Positions 28,677 to 38,590 of a DNA stretch of 64,000 nucleotides are shown here, one piece after another. Under the pieces are notes generated by a model. That model made no database searches. It was not told where the DNA came from and saw only the letters and a list, made by a program, of their open reading frames with translations. Position 1 is the stretch's first letter. Each line of letters opens with the position of its first letter. The DNA lies in NCBI RefSeq assembly GCF_016765635.1, contig NZ_JAESVD010000006.1, positions 62,001 through 126,000 on the forward strand. The letters run 5' to 3'. A program made the translations under genes and the position numbers. Source of the stretch: Shewanella schlegeliana (GTDB lineage: Bacteria > Pseudomonadota > Gammaproteobacteria > Enterobacterales > Shewanellaceae).

Positions 28677-29225
28677 GTGTCAGTAGTATGTTCCTCTCGT
28701 AGACAGTTATTATTAGGTTTAGGCGGCGTAGCGATGTTTTCTATGTTGCCTTCTAAAGCACAAGCAAGTCGTTCAACCAAGGGAGTTAGAAGCCTAGGGT
28801 TTTATAATCGTCATACCGGTGAACGCGGGCAGGGAAGCTACTGGGTAGATGGTGATTATCAGAGTCAAATTTTGACTGACTTTAGTCAGATCCTTCGTGA
28901 TCACCGTCAAAATGAATCCGCACCAATGGATAAGCGCTTATTTGATTTTGCTTATCAATTAAGAGAGTCATTGAGTTTTAAAGATGATCTGCATGTAATA
29001 TCAGGCTATCGCTCACCGAAAACCAATGCAATGCTAGCAAAGCAGAGTAATGGCGTGGCCAAAAAAAGCTATCATATGAAAGGTATGGCGTTAGATCTTG
29101 CCCTGCCGGGTGTAAAACTTGCTCATATTCGAGAAGCGGCTATAGAGCTTAAACTTGGCGGTGTCGGATATTATCCAAACTCTGGCTTTGTTCATATCGA
29201 TACTGGTCCGGTTAGGCACTGGTAA
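28677..29225 (+). CDS. YcbK/DUF882 family protein, Tat-exported, peptidase M15A-like
   Basis: Resembles E. coli YcbK over its length, including 'ISGYRSPKTNAML', 'GVAKKSYHMKGMALDLAL' and the end 'GGVGYYPNSGFVHIDTGPVRHW'. The His/Asp pattern (H-x6-D and a late H) matches the zinc ligands of M15A peptidases, so a murein peptidase role is inferred. The N-terminus has a twin-arginine signal 'SSRRQLLLGLGGVAMFSML'. I chose the GTG at 28677 (182 residues), which gives 'MSVVCSSRRQLLL'. A TTG at 28611 would add 22 codons, but it coincides with the predicted transcript start. The start is uncertain. Confidence 0.82.
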   Translation: MSVVCSSRRQLLLGLGGVAMFSMLPSKAQASRSTKGVRSLGFYNRHTGERGQGSYWVDGDYQSQILTDFSQILRDHRQNESAPMDKRLFDFAYQLRESLSFKDDLHVISGYRSPKTNAMLAKQSNGVAKKSYHMKGMALDLALPGVKLAHIREAAIELKLGGVGYYPNSGFVHIDTGPVRHW

Positions 29226-29265
29226 TTTCGCTTGAAACAAAGTTCAATTGTGGGCGTGATAGTCT

Positions 29266-29294
29266 TTGTGAAGTGAAATGTTTTATGGTAGAAT
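29266..29294 (+). promoter_or_regulatory. Promoter of rplY
   Basis: TTGTGA (29266-29271) and TAGAAT (29289-29294) are 17 bp apart, about 80 bp upstream of the rplY start codon. Confidence 0.6.
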
Positions 29295-29371
29295 CCGCCC
29301 GCTTTTAGCAGGTCATGGTTGGTCGAAAATCGTGGCCGTTATTTTATATCTTTTTATTAAGTGAGTTAAAT

Positions 29372-29659
29372 ATGTCTTACACTATCGCAGCACAAGTTCG
29401 TACAGAAATCGGGAAAGGTTCGAGCCGCCGCCTACGTCATGCGAAAAAAGTTCCTGGTGTTATCTATGGTCCAGGTAAAGAAGCTATCTCTATTGTTTTT
29501 GAACACAAAGATATCATCAACATCCAAGAGAACCAAGATTTCTACACTTCTGAGCTAACTATCGCTCTAGAAGGTAAAGATGTTAAAGTTCGCGTTCAAG
29601 ACATGCAACGCCACGCGTTCAAGCCAATGATTGAACACGTTGACTTCAAATTCGCTTAA
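29372..29659 (+). CDS. rplY: 50S ribosomal protein L25
   Basis: Binds 5S rRNA in the large subunit. The ATG at 29372 gives 95 residues beginning '[20 protein letters not shown]', matching the 94-residue short form of E. coli L25; an upstream ATG would add 19 residues that do not resemble the family. The end '[19 protein letters not shown]' is conserved. This is the short L25 without a CTC domain. Confidence 0.96.
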   Translation: MSYTIAAQVRTEIGKGSSRRLRHAKKVPGVIYGPGKEAISIVFEHKDIINIQENQDFYTSELTIALEGKDVKVRVQDMQRHAFKPMIEHVDFKFA

Positions 29660-29680
29660 TTGTTAAGTTGATTTGATAAA

Positions 29681-29704
29681 AGCGCCTAATTAGGCGCTTT
29701 TTTT
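29681..29704 (+). terminator. Bidirectional terminator between rplY and spoVR
   Basis: The palindrome AGCGCCTAATTAGGCGCT followed by T7, with AAAA on the other side, can serve both convergent genes. Confidence 0.8.
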
Positions 29705-29730
29705 ATGTCTAACTTTAGTCAAAGATTAAG

Positions 29731-31248
29731 CTATGGTGCTTCGGCTTTCTCTGGGCAGGAGGCGATGATGTGGGATTTACCATCATCATATTGCTCAAGT
29801 TTTACGTCAAATCCCCAAAGTCTATGCAGATGCTTAACCACTTCATGGCAAGTTTCCGCCAGCGGGATCCTAGAGTTCGGTACATATCTTAAGGTGATAG
29901 AACGATCACCAGTGACTTCTACATTCTGTACTTGAATATTAGGTTCCAAATTAGACAGGTTATACTGTTGCGATAATTTCTGCCTGATCTCTTTATATCC
30001 CTCTTCATCGTGAATAGCCGAAACACTGATGTGGTTTTTTCTATCATCATCTAAAACCGAAAAAAGCTTAAACTGCCTGATGATATTAGGCGAAAGGTAC
30101 TGACTGATAAAACTTTCATCCTTAAAGTTTTCCATGGCGAAGTGTAACGTTGTCAGCCAATCACTGCCTGCTATTTCCGGAAACCACTGTCTATCTTCAT
30201 CGGTTGGATTTTCACAGATCCGTCTAATATCGACAAACATATTAAAGCCTAATGCATAGGGATTAATACCGCTGTAATAGGGACTATTGTAGCTAGGTTG
30301 GGCGACCACGTTGGTGTGGCTTTGTAAAAACTCCAGCATGAAACGGTCCGTTACTAACCCCTCATCATAAAGGTGATTGAGGATGGTATAGTGCCAAAAT
30401 GTTGCCCAGCCCTCATTCATTACCTGAGTTTGTTTTTGCGGATAGAAGTATTGCCCCATTTTTCTGACAATCCGCACTATCTCTCGTTGCCATGGTTCAA
30501 GTAGGGGGGCATTCTTTTCTATAAAATATAGAATATTCTCTTGTGGCTCAGACGGAAAGTGCTTTGCTTCCTCTTTTACCTCCTCCTGTGGCAGATCGGG
30601 TATGGTGCGCCAAAGCTCATTTACCTGACTCTGAAGATAAGCCTCTCTATCTTTTTGGCGCATCTTCTCCTCTTTGAAAGAGATCTCACTGGGACGTTTA
30701 TACCGATCGACACCATAACTCATGAGCGCATGGCAGGAGTCGATAATTCCCTCTACTTTTTCAATGCCATAAAGCTCTTCACACTCGCTGATGTAATTTC
30801 TAGCAAATACAAGGTAGTCAATAATTGAGCTAGCATCAGTCCAAGTTTTAAACAGGTAGTTACCTTTAAAAAAACTATTATGACCGAAACTTGCATGAGC
30901 CATCACCAGTGCCTGCATGGTGATGGTGTTCTCTTCCATTAAATAGGCAATACAGGGGTCGGAGTTGATGACAATTTCATAAGCTAAGCCCATTTGCCCA
31001 CGCTTATATCCCTGCTCTGTTTCAATAAAACGTTTACCAAATGACCAATGTGTGTAGCCGATGGGCATTCCAATACCTGCGTAGGCATCCATCATCTGTT
31101 CTGCGGTAATCACTTCAATTTGGTTAGGGTAGGCATCTAAACGATAAAAATCTGCCACCCGCTCAATTTCAGTAAGGTAGGTCTGTAATAAGTCGAAGTT
31201 CCAATCTGGGCCATCGTCTAATGGTGTTCTCTTGTTTGGATTTTCCAT
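29731..31248 (-). CDS. SpoVR family protein (YcgB)
   Basis: A 505-residue cytoplasmic protein of the SpoVR/YcgB family. Typical family stretches are 'MGYTHWSFGKRF'-like 'IGYTHWSFGKRFIETEQGY', 'INSDPCIAYLMEENT', 'HASFGHNSFFKGNYLF' and 'NEGWATFWHYTI'. In enteric bacteria it is linked to the yeaGH stress genes, and here it is the third gene of that operon, 9 bp after yeaH. The biochemical role is not established; the many conserved His and Glu residues suggest metal binding (inference). Confidence 0.93.
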   Translation of the reverse strand: MENPNKRTPLDDGPDWNFDLLQTYLTEIERVADFYRLDAYPNQIEVITAEQMMDAYAGIGMPIGYTHWSFGKRFIETEQGYKRGQMGLAYEIVINSDPCIAYLMEENTITMQALVMAHASFGHNSFFKGNYLFKTWTDASSIIDYLVFARNYISECEELYGIEKVEGIIDSCHALMSYGVDRYKRPSEISFKEEKMRQKDREAYLQSQVNELWRTIPDLPQEEVKEEAKHFPSEPQENILYFIEKNAPLLEPWQREIVRIVRKMGQYFYPQKQTQVMNEGWATFWHYTILNHLYDEGLVTDRFMLEFLQSHTNVVAQPSYNSPYYSGINPYALGFNMFVDIRRICENPTDEDRQWFPEIAGSDWLTTLHFAMENFKDESFISQYLSPNIIRQFKLFSVLDDDRKNHISVSAIHDEEGYKEIRQKLSQQYNLSNLEPNIQVQNVEVTGDRSITLRYVPNSRIPLAETCHEVVKHLHRLWGFDVKLEQYDDGKSHIIASCPEKAEAP

Positions 31249-31257
31249 AATCGCCCC

Positions 31258-32526
31258 CTAAACAGCCTGCTTTTTAAATAACTCTCTAAATACTGGGTAG
31301 ATGTCTTCAGCTTGTTTTATATGTTGTACGGCAATATTGCTGTGAGACTTCTGTAGATCTTCATATTCGCGCCAGAGTGTCTGATGAGCGCGATTGGTGA
31401 TCTCTATGTAGCTAAAATAACGAACAACGGGCAGTAACTGCTTCTCTAAGATCTCATGACAAGAGGGGGAGTCATCTGCCCAGTTGTCGCCATCAGATGC
31501 TTGGGCCGCATAGATGTTCCACTCATTTTCGGGATAACGCTTTTGTTGAATTTCATGCATCAACTTAAGCGCACTCGATACTATGGTGCCACCAGTTTCT
31601 TGAGAATAGAAAAACTCGTGCTCATCGACCTCCTTAGCTTGGGTATGATGACGAATATACACCACCTCAAGATTCTTGTAGGTCCGTGTCAAGAATAGAT
31701 AGAGTAGTATATAGAAGCGTTTTGCCATGTCTTTGGTTGCTTGATCCATGGAACCCGATACATCCATTAAGCAAAACATAACCGCTTGGCTTGACGGTAC
31801 CTCGCGCTTGGCGAAGTTGTTGTAGCGAAGGTCAAAAGTATCAATAAATGGAACTTTCTTAATTCGCTGTTTAAGATCGGCTATCTCATCCTTAAGCGTA
31901 AGAATACGTTCGGCCTTAGAGCCGGGGGTATTCTCTAGTAACGCTAACTCCTCCTCAAGCGCCTTTAACTTAGCTTTCTTAGTCGAAGTCATCGCAGTTC
32001 TTCGAGCGAGTGATGAACGAAGTGAGCGCACAATATTGATATTGGCCGGTACGCCATCATTGGTAAAACCTGCACGATAGACCTGATATTCAACCAGTTT
32101 ATTTAAACGATTGTTCTGGAGGTTCGGTAGTTCTAGATCTTCAAACAGAAGTTCAAGATATTCATCTTTTGAGATCTGAAATACAAAGTCATCTTGACCC
32201 TCACCAGAGTCAGAGGCTTCACCTTGACCCGCACCTTGGCCTTGACCAGATGGTGGACGCTCGATTTGGTCTCCTCGAGCAAATTTATCATTTCCCGGGT
32301 GAACTCGCTCTCGAACACCGCCATTACCTTGATGAAAGGTGGGCTCAGTGATGTCTCTGGTCGGAATACTGATCTTCTCACCCTTGTCGACATCGGTAAC
32401 GCTACGATGGGTGACGGCATCACTAACGGCTTTTTTTATCTGCTTTTTATAGCGATTGATAAAGCGCTGTCGATTAACCGTGCTCTTACCCTTAGAGTTA
32501 AGCCTTCTATCAATGAAACTTGTCAT
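31258..32526 (-). CDS. yeaH: YeaH/YhbH family (DUF444) protein with VWA-like domain
   Basis: Second gene of the prkA operon. The 422-residue product has an arginine/lysine-rich N-terminus, a Gly/Gln/Glu-rich linker (about 70-115) and a C-terminal von Willebrand A-like domain with the MIDAS motif 'DVSGSMDQ'. The ATG at 32526 is chosen because AGGAGG lies 5 bp before it; a GTG two codons upstream would sit inside that site. Family members are co-expressed with PrkA under starvation. Function is unknown. Confidence 0.92.
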   Translation of the reverse strand: MTSFIDRRLNSKGKSTVNRQRFINRYKKQIKKAVSDAVTHRSVTDVDKGEKISIPTRDITEPTFHQGNGGVRERVHPGNDKFARGDQIERPPSGQGQGAGQGEASDSGEGQDDFVFQISKDEYLELLFEDLELPNLQNNRLNKLVEYQVYRAGFTNDGVPANINIVRSLRSSLARRTAMTSTKKAKLKALEEELALLENTPGSKAERILTLKDEIADLKQRIKKVPFIDTFDLRYNNFAKREVPSSQAVMFCLMDVSGSMDQATKDMAKRFYILLYLFLTRTYKNLEVVYIRHHTQAKEVDEHEFFYSQETGGTIVSSALKLMHEIQQKRYPENEWNIYAAQASDGDNWADDSPSCHEILEKQLLPVVRYFSYIEITNRAHQTLWREYEDLQKSHSNIAVQHIKQAEDIYPVFRELFKKQAV

Positions 32527-32575
32527 GCGCACCTCCTAGCCAATTAGAAGGGGAGAAACCTCCCCTTAGGGCTTT

Positions 32576-34510
32576 TTACGAAGACTTTCTTACTCTCAAA
32601 TACCACTCTGAAAGGAGTCTTACTTGTTTTTGGGTGTAGCCTTTTTCCATCATGCGATTGACAAAGTCGTCATGTTTACGCTGATCGTCTGTCGAAGTTT
32701 TACCGTTGAAAGAGATAACAGGTAACAGATCTTCGGTGTTAGAGAACATCTTCTTCTCGATAACGGTTCTCAGCTTTTCGTAACTGGTCCATAACGGGTT
32801 TGTACCTTCGTTGTTTGCTCTAGCACGTAATACGAAGTTAACGATTTCGTTTCTGAAGTCCTTTGGATTACTGATCCCGGCAGGCTTTTCGATTTTCTCT
32901 AGCTCAGAGTTCAACGCTGCGCGATCAAATAACTGTCCTGTTTCTGGATCGCGATACTCTTGATCCTGAATCCAGAAGTCGGCGTAGGTAACGTAGCGAT
33001 CGAAAATATTTTGACCATATTCAGAGTAAGACTCTAAATAAGCTGTTTGGATCTCTTTACCGATAAACTCTACATATTTAGGGATAAGGTAGCCTTTTAA
33101 GAACTCAAGATAGCGCTCTGCAGCCTCTGATGGGAACTGCTCTTGCTCAATTTGACGTTCTAAGACATAAAAAAGGTGTACTGGATTTGCCGCAATTTCG
33201 GTGTGATCGAAGTTAAACACCCTTGAAAGGATCTTAAAGGCAAAACGGGTGGATAATCCCTGCATGCCTTCATCTACACCTGCATAATCACGGTATTCTT
33301 GATAGGATTTGGCTTTTGGATCTGTGTCTTTTAAACTCTCACCGTCATACACACGCATCTTAGAGTAAATCGATGAGTTTTCTGGAGCCACAACCCTAGA
33401 TAGCACACTAAATTGTGCCAAGGTTTCCAACGTTCCTGGTGCACAAGGAGTGTTAGCTAATTCAGAGTTAGCAAGTAACTTCTGATAGATCCGTACTTCC
33501 TCTGAAATTCTGAGGCAATAAGGCACTTTGACAATATAAACACGGTCAAGAAAAGCCTCGTTGGTTTTGTTATTTCTAAAGGTTGTCCACTCAGACTCGT
33601 TGGAGTGAGCAAGGATAATACCACTAAAGGGCAGGGCGGATAGCCCCTCTGTGCCGTTATAATTACCCTCCTGTGTCGCAGTCAAAAGTGGATGTAGTAC
33701 CTTAATTGGTGCCTTGAACATCTCCACAAACTCCATCAAACCTTGATTGGCACGACATAAGGCTCCTGAGTAGGAGTAAGCATCAGCGTCATGTTGGGCA
33801 AAGTGTTCGAGTTGACGGATATCGACCTTACCTACGAGTGAGGAGATGTCTTGATTGTTCTCATCGCCGGGTTCGGTTTTCGCAATGGCTAACTGATCGA
33901 GAATTGAGGGATATACCTTAACGACTTTAAATTTAGATATATCACCGCCAAACTCATGTAAGCGCTTCACCGCCCAGGGTGACATGATAGTTTTGAGATA
34001 ACGCTCTGGGATCTCATATTCCTGCTTAAGAATCGCCCCGTCTTCATCGATATTAAATAGACAGAATGGATGGTCGTTTACAGGACTACGAACGCCATCG
34101 GCCGTAAGAACGTAGATTGGTACATTTTGCATTAAGGCTTTAAGTTTTTCTGCCAGCGATGACTTACCACCACCCACAGGGCCAAGCAGGTAGAGGATCT
34201 GCTTTGATTCCTCTAACCCTTGAGCTGAATGTTTTAAATATGCAACAATCTGCTCAATCGCCTCTTCCATACCGTAAAAGTCTTTAAATGCTGGGTAACG
34301 AGAAATTAGACGGTTTGAAAATAGGCGGCTGAGAACAGGATCTTTAGAAGTATCGATGAGTTCTGGTTCACCGATGGCCATTAATAAACGCTCAGCTGCC
34401 GAAGCATAGGCGCTTCTGTCTTTTTTACAGATAGCTAAAAAGTCTTCTAATGAATATTCTTCATCAAGCTTCTTTTCATAGCGCTGTTGGTAATGCTCAA
34501 ATATACTCAT
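32576..34510 (-). CDS. prkA: PrkA family serine protein kinase (YeaG)
   Basis: A 644-residue AAA+-type protein with Walker A 'GPVGGGKSSLAEKL' (about 110) and the C-terminal PrkA domain. In Bacillus and E. coli the family is called a serine kinase, and E. coli YeaG acts in nitrogen starvation and stress survival; later work on Bacillus PrkA reports AAA+ protease activity, so the label may not tell the whole activity. It is the first gene of the prkA-yeaH-spoVR operon, with a GGGGGC ribosome site before the ATG. Confidence 0.95.
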   Translation of the reverse strand: MSIFEHYQQRYEKKLDEEYSLEDFLAICKKDRSAYASAAERLLMAIGEPELIDTSKDPVLSRLFSNRLISRYPAFKDFYGMEEAIEQIVAYLKHSAQGLEESKQILYLLGPVGGGKSSLAEKLKALMQNVPIYVLTADGVRSPVNDHPFCLFNIDEDGAILKQEYEIPERYLKTIMSPWAVKRLHEFGGDISKFKVVKVYPSILDQLAIAKTEPGDENNQDISSLVGKVDIRQLEHFAQHDADAYSYSGALCRANQGLMEFVEMFKAPIKVLHPLLTATQEGNYNGTEGLSALPFSGIILAHSNESEWTTFRNNKTNEAFLDRVYIVKVPYCLRISEEVRIYQKLLANSELANTPCAPGTLETLAQFSVLSRVVAPENSSIYSKMRVYDGESLKDTDPKAKSYQEYRDYAGVDEGMQGLSTRFAFKILSRVFNFDHTEIAANPVHLFYVLERQIEQEQFPSEAAERYLEFLKGYLIPKYVEFIGKEIQTAYLESYSEYGQNIFDRYVTYADFWIQDQEYRDPETGQLFDRAALNSELEKIEKPAGISNPKDFRNEIVNFVLRARANNEGTNPLWTSYEKLRTVIEKKMFSNTEDLLPVISFNGKTSTDDQRKHDDFVNRMMEKGYTQKQVRLLSEWYLRVRKSS

Positions 34511-34690
34511 AATCAGGCCCCCTGAAACGCAAAAATAGTCAGTTTAGAGGTGAATAAAGTGCACCTCCTACCTTTAATGTTAGACGTTAAATGAGACATG
34601 TGTTGTAAAAAACTAAATAAAAACAACAAGAAATAGTTGCATTTGCAATTATTGCACTTGATATAAAAGCCTAAGGTTTTTACAGGTCAT

Positions 34691-34712
34691 AAAAAAGGAG
34701 CCCTAAGGCTCC
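34691..34712 (-). terminator. Terminator after sodB
   Basis: GGAGCC and GGCTCC with a 4-base loop; the minus strand continues into TTTTTT. Confidence 0.8.
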
Positions 34713-34738
34713 CTTTAATTAATGGCGAAGTTAAATAG

Positions 34739-35323
34739 TTAACCTGCGAAGTTTGCGTTAACAAAATCCCAGTTAACCAACTCCCAGAAGTGCGCTAAAT
34801 AGTCAGGGCGCACGTTACGATAATCGATGTAATACGCATGTTCCCATACGTCAACAGTCAAGATAGGAGTCACACTTTCGTCTGTCAGTGGTGTTGCTGC
34901 ATTACTTGTATTAACAATAGCAACGCTGCCATCGGCATTCTTTACTAGCCATGTCCAAGCGCTACCGAAATTGTTAACCGCTGCATCGGTAAACTGGGTC
35001 TTAAATGCTTCAAACGAGCCAAAAGCTGCGTTGATAGCATCGGCTACTGCACCTGTGGCTTCACCACCACCATTTGGTGATAGGCAGTTCCAGTAAAAAG
35101 TGTGATTCCAAATCTGAGCTGCGTTATTGAAGATACCACCAGTAGAGGTCTTGATGATCTCTTCTAGGCTCTTCTGCTCAAGTTCAGTACCTTCAACTAA
35201 ACCGTTAAGCTTTACAACGTAAGTGTTGTGATGCTTACCGTAATGGAAGTTAATTGTTTCTTCCGAGATATGTGGCTCAAGTGCGTTCTTTGCGTAAGGT
35301 AATGCTGGTAATTCAAAAGCCAT
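34739..35323 (-). CDS. sodB: Superoxide dismutase [Fe]
   Basis: Converts superoxide to hydrogen peroxide and oxygen in the cytoplasm. The 194 residues have the metal ligands: His in 'INFHYGKHHNTYVVKL', His in 'WNHTFYWNCLSPNGGG', and 'DVWEHAYYIDYRNVR' (Asp and His). The stretch 'NNAAQIWNHTFYWNC' with Gln in that position is the iron-type signature as in E. coli SodB. No signal peptide. It is divergent from grxD. Confidence 0.96.
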   Translation of the reverse strand: MAFELPALPYAKNALEPHISEETINFHYGKHHNTYVVKLNGLVEGTELEQKSLEEIIKTSTGGIFNNAAQIWNHTFYWNCLSPNGGGEATGAVADAINAAFGSFEAFKTQFTDAAVNNFGSAWTWLVKNADGSVAIVNTSNAATPLTDESVTPILTVDVWEHAYYIDYRNVRPDYLAHFWELVNWDFVNANFAG

Positions 35324-35547
35324 TTCTGTTCTCCATTAACTCTGGTTTGTTATTTTGTGCGTTCTTGCTCACTGCGACACATTTTACCTAATAAACTTGT
35401 GAAGTGTATCATTGTTTATTCAAAAAGAGCGATTATCTTAATCGATTATTTCTATTAGTAATTGTCCCTGCAAAAAGTAGGTTTTTGTTCTGTGAAATAC
35501 TGACGTACAATGGGGCGATTGTAATGATGTTTAAATCAGGAAGAAAA

Positions 35548-35889
35548 ATGGAAACTGTAGATAAAATCAAGCAGCAAATTGCTGAAAACCCAATTATCGT
35601 TTACATGAAGGGCTCACCAAAGTTACCAAGTTGTGGTTTTTCATCTCAGGTAGCACAGCTCATGATCAACTGTGAAGAGCAGTTTGCATTTGTTGATATC
35701 CTTCAGCACCCAGATATCCGTGCTGAGCTACCAAAATACGCTAATTGGCCTACCTTTCCTCAGCTATGGGTTGAAGGTGAGTTGATTGGTGGTTGTGACA
35801 TTCTGACTGAAATGTACCAAAAGGGTGAGCTACAGACGCTTATCAAAGAAACAGCGGCTAAATTTAAGACTGAAGACGATCAAGCATAA
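35548..35889 (+). CDS. grxD: Monothiol glutaredoxin GrxD
   Basis: A CGFS-type glutaredoxin that binds and hands over Fe-S clusters. The ATG at 35548 (113 residues) is chosen: AGGAAG lies 5 bp before it and the protein then begins 'METVDKIKQQIAENP' like the E. coli Grx4 start; the open frame upstream is not family-like. The active site is 'LPSCGFSSQ' (Cys29). The glutathione-binding stretch is 'WPTFPQLWVEGELIGGCDI'. The gene stands next to sodB, as in E. coli. Confidence 0.95.
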   Translation: METVDKIKQQIAENPIIVYMKGSPKLPSCGFSSQVAQLMINCEEQFAFVDILQHPDIRAELPKYANWPTFPQLWVEGELIGGCDILTEMYQKGELQTLIKETAAKFKTEDDQA

Positions 35890-35918
35890 GCTTTTTTAAG
35901 TTACAAACTTTAGTTAAT

Positions 35919-35955
35919 AAAAAGCCCCTAATGGTGATACCAATAGGGGCTTTTT
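35919..35955. terminator. Bidirectional terminator between grxD and uraA
   Basis: AAAAAGCCCCTA and TAGGGGCTTTTT form a 12-bp stem. An inner TGGT/ACCA pair extends it. A and T runs serve both convergent genes. Confidence 0.9.
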
Positions 35956-35970
35956 AATACACAGAATAAA

Positions 35971-37227
35971 TTATGAGGAAGGGTTAATTTTCTCTGCGAT
36001 AATTTTTTCATGTGAGGCAGCATTATCCGGTAGTAATAAATTCATACCAATAGCCAAGATACCGCAAAGACTGATCCCCGTTAAGCTAAATGAGCCGATG
36101 CCAAAAGCCATTCCGCCAATACCAAATACTAATGTGACACCAACGATACTCAGATTGCGTGGCTCGTTCATATCGACGTGATTCTTAATTAGTGAGTTAA
36201 GTCCCACAGCTGCAATTGAACCAAACAGTAAGCACATGATACCGCCCATGACTGGTACCGGGATCGTCTGCAGTAGCGCACCGAGCTTGCCAACAAAAGA
36301 GAACAGAATCGCAGTAATGGCAGTCCAAGTCATCACGACAGGATTAAAGTTTTTAGTGAGCGTTACCGCCCCTGTGACTTCACTATAGGTAGTATTCGGT
36401 GGGCCACCAAATGCAGAGGCTGCTATGGTCGCAACGCCGTCACCTGCTAGTGTGCGGTGTAATCCCGGCTTTTTAAGGTAATCTTTACCGGTCACGTTTG
36501 AGATAGCGAGAATATCGCCGATGTGTTCTACTGCTGGTGCAATTGCCACTGGGATCATAAATAGAATGGCATGCCAGTTAAACTCGGGAGCGACAAAGTT
36601 TGGCATCGCGATCCACGCTGCCTCTCTAACAGGAGTAAAATCAACAATGCCATAAGCAAGGCTTAAACCATAACCTACAGAAATACCTGCAAGGATTGGC
36701 ATTAGCTTTAATAGCCCTTTAGCGAAAATGGCGACAGCGATAGTGGTAAATAATGATGCAAGGGAGATAAATAGCGCGACATTCTGCTCAACGAGCACTA
36801 AGCTACCATCACCACTTTTTCCGACTGCCATATTAACGGCAACAGGGGCTAGACCCAAACCAATAACGATAATGACAGGTCCGACAACAACTGGCGGAAG
36901 CAGGCGCTTAATAAAACCGCCACCTCTGACTTTTATTACTGACGCTAAAATAACATAGACCACGCCTGCCGCCATTAAGCCGCCCATGGTTGATGGGATC
37001 CCCCAAGTTTGTACGCCATACATAATAGGCGCGATAAACGCGAAGGAAGAGGCAAGAAAGATAGGGATCTGACGTTTTGTAATCAATTGGAAAAGCAGGG
37101 TGCCAATGCCAGCGGTAAAGAGTGCGACGTTTGTATCTAAGCCCGTAAGTAGGGGCATTAATACCAGGGAGCCAAAGGCGACAAACAGCATTTGCGCTCC
37201 CTGCAAAGGCATCATTAATTTTTTCAT
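35971..37227 (-). CDS. uraA: Uracil permease
   Basis: Proton-coupled uracil uptake (nucleobase-ascorbate transporter family). The 418 residues beginning 'MKKLMMPLQGAQMLFVAFGS' hold about 12-14 transmembrane segments and the family motif 'PAVEHIGDILAISNVTGKD', in which Glu and His bind substrate. The ATG at 37227 is chosen over one 11 codons upstream because the first helix then starts normally and AAGAGA precedes it. The E. coli pairing uraA with hda is loosely kept. Confidence 0.93.
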   Translation of the reverse strand: MKKLMMPLQGAQMLFVAFGSLVLMPLLTGLDTNVALFTAGIGTLLFQLITKRQIPIFLASSFAFIAPIMYGVQTWGIPSTMGGLMAAGVVYVILASVIKVRGGGFIKRLLPPVVVGPVIIVIGLGLAPVAVNMAVGKSGDGSLVLVEQNVALFISLASLFTTIAVAIFAKGLLKLMPILAGISVGYGLSLAYGIVDFTPVREAAWIAMPNFVAPEFNWHAILFMIPVAIAPAVEHIGDILAISNVTGKDYLKKPGLHRTLAGDGVATIAASAFGGPPNTTYSEVTGAVTLTKNFNPVVMTWTAITAILFSFVGKLGALLQTIPVPVMGGIMCLLFGSIAAVGLNSLIKNHVDMNEPRNLSIVGVTLVFGIGGMAFGIGSFSLTGISLCGILAIGMNLLLPDNAASHEKIIAEKINPSS

Positions 37228-37404
37228 TATTTTTCTCTTAATTTTATGTAAACCTATCAATGATAACTGCTTTTAGGTTTTATGTGTGTGACCTTGGTTG
37301 GGTAAATGAAGGGCGCTTTACGAAGGCGTGATGGTTTTTACTCGGCCTAAAGCATAAAAGATGTGGTACAATTTTGCCTATTGAGTCGTCCTTGAATCTT
37401 AAAC

Positions 37405-38517
37405 ATGTTGAAATTCATATTAGGTATTTTTGTTATTTTTCCCTTTCTTGCGAGTCTATCTGCATCTGTACATGCTGCAGATGTCAGTTCGCTTGATGAA
37501 GCCGCAGTCTCTATTGAATCAAGAGCTACAACACTGAGAAGTGAGGGAATCAAGCAGGCCTTTGAGGCTGTAATTTTGAAAAACTCTGGCACACAGGCGG
37601 CCTTAATCAATCCTGTAGTTCAAAAACAGTTAAAGAGTGCTAGCTCGTTAATGACTCAGTATGGTTATTTTGAAGATGCCGGTGAGTTGTATCTGAAGGT
37701 GAATTTTGACCATAAACGCATTATTCGACTACTAAGGGATGCGGGTTTACCTGTATGGGGTAAACAGCGTCCATTAACCCTAGTTTGGCTGGTTATTAAT
37801 GAAAATGGCGAACGCGAAATATTAAGTGACGGCGCGATTTCTTCTAGCCGCAACACATTTGATTCTCAGTCAACGAGCCGCGCAGTTCCCTTGTTGTTTC
37901 CTTTGATGGATCTTGATGACTCGATGAAGGTGGGGGTGAACGATGTTAGGGGACGTTTTACTGACAACATTGCCAATGCCTCGCTAAGGTATAAGGCAAA
38001 TTATTTTTTAATTGCCACAATCGAACCTCAAGGAGCTGTGTACCAGTATCAGATGGGACTGTATCCAAGAGACAAAGATCCGCAAGCGCTGCAGATGACA
38101 TCGCTTATTACCAGTAGTGGTGAAGCGGCGACCGTTGAAGATGCTGTTACCGCGATAGTGGCTGCAACCAGTGAATATTATGTTGGCCAGTACGCGATTG
38201 CCGATTCGGGTGAGCGTAATACCACAAAAATTGCTTTTGTTGATGTGACGGATATCAAGCAGCTTGTGGCAATTGAGCGATTCCTTGCTCAACTAAGTGC
38301 GATTAAGTCAGCCAGTATAGCCAGTATTCAAGGACAAACAGTTGAGTTTAATTTAGCTCTATTTGGCGATGAAGCCGATCTACATAGACTGATGTCTCTC
38401 GACCCTCAAGTGGGGGCGATTGAGTCAAATAATCAACAAAACCTTGATTACTCGTCGGTAGAAGCGGTAGAAGCACCCCAGAAAGAGACACAGATCTATT
38501 ATTGGAAAGGGCAATAG
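37405..38517 (+). CDS. DUF2066 domain-containing exported protein
   Basis: A 370-residue protein with a clear signal peptide (residues 1-24, ending 'SVHA'), followed by the DUF2066 domain over most of its length. Family members are found in gammaproteobacteria upstream of hda, as here (73 bp gap). No catalytic motif was seen. Role unknown. Confidence 0.85.
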   Translation: MLKFILGIFVIFPFLASLSASVHAADVSSLDEAAVSIESRATTLRSEGIKQAFEAVILKNSGTQAALINPVVQKQLKSASSLMTQYGYFEDAGELYLKVNFDHKRIIRLLRDAGLPVWGKQRPLTLVWLVINENGEREILSDGAISSSRNTFDSQSTSRAVPLLFPLMDLDDSMKVGVNDVRGRFTDNIANASLRYKANYFLIATIEPQGAVYQYQMGLYPRDKDPQALQMTSLITSSGEAATVEDAVTAIVAATSEYYVGQYAIADSGERNTTKIAFVDVTDIKQLVAIERFLAQLSAIKSASIASIQGQTVEFNLALFGDEADLHRLMSLDPQVGAIESNNQQNLDYSSVEAVEAPQKETQIYYWKGQ

Positions 38518-38529
38518 CTCCCAATCATG

Positions 38530-38555
38530 AGACACACATGCTACCATGTGTGTCT
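38530..38555 (+). promoter_or_regulatory. Perfect hairpin between the DUF2066 gene and hda
   Basis: AGACACACATG and CATGTGTGTCT form an uninterrupted 11-bp stem with loop CTAC, 13 bp after the DUF2066 stop and 36 bp before the hda GTG. There is no T run, so it is not a standard terminator. Confidence 0.6.
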
Positions 38556-38590
38556 AATATAGAAATATTGCGTCCTTGAGAAGTACCTGA

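Noticed and set aside
35404..35547. N-terminal extension of grxD
   Set aside because: The extra residues are not family-like, and AGGAAG sits before the internal ATG.
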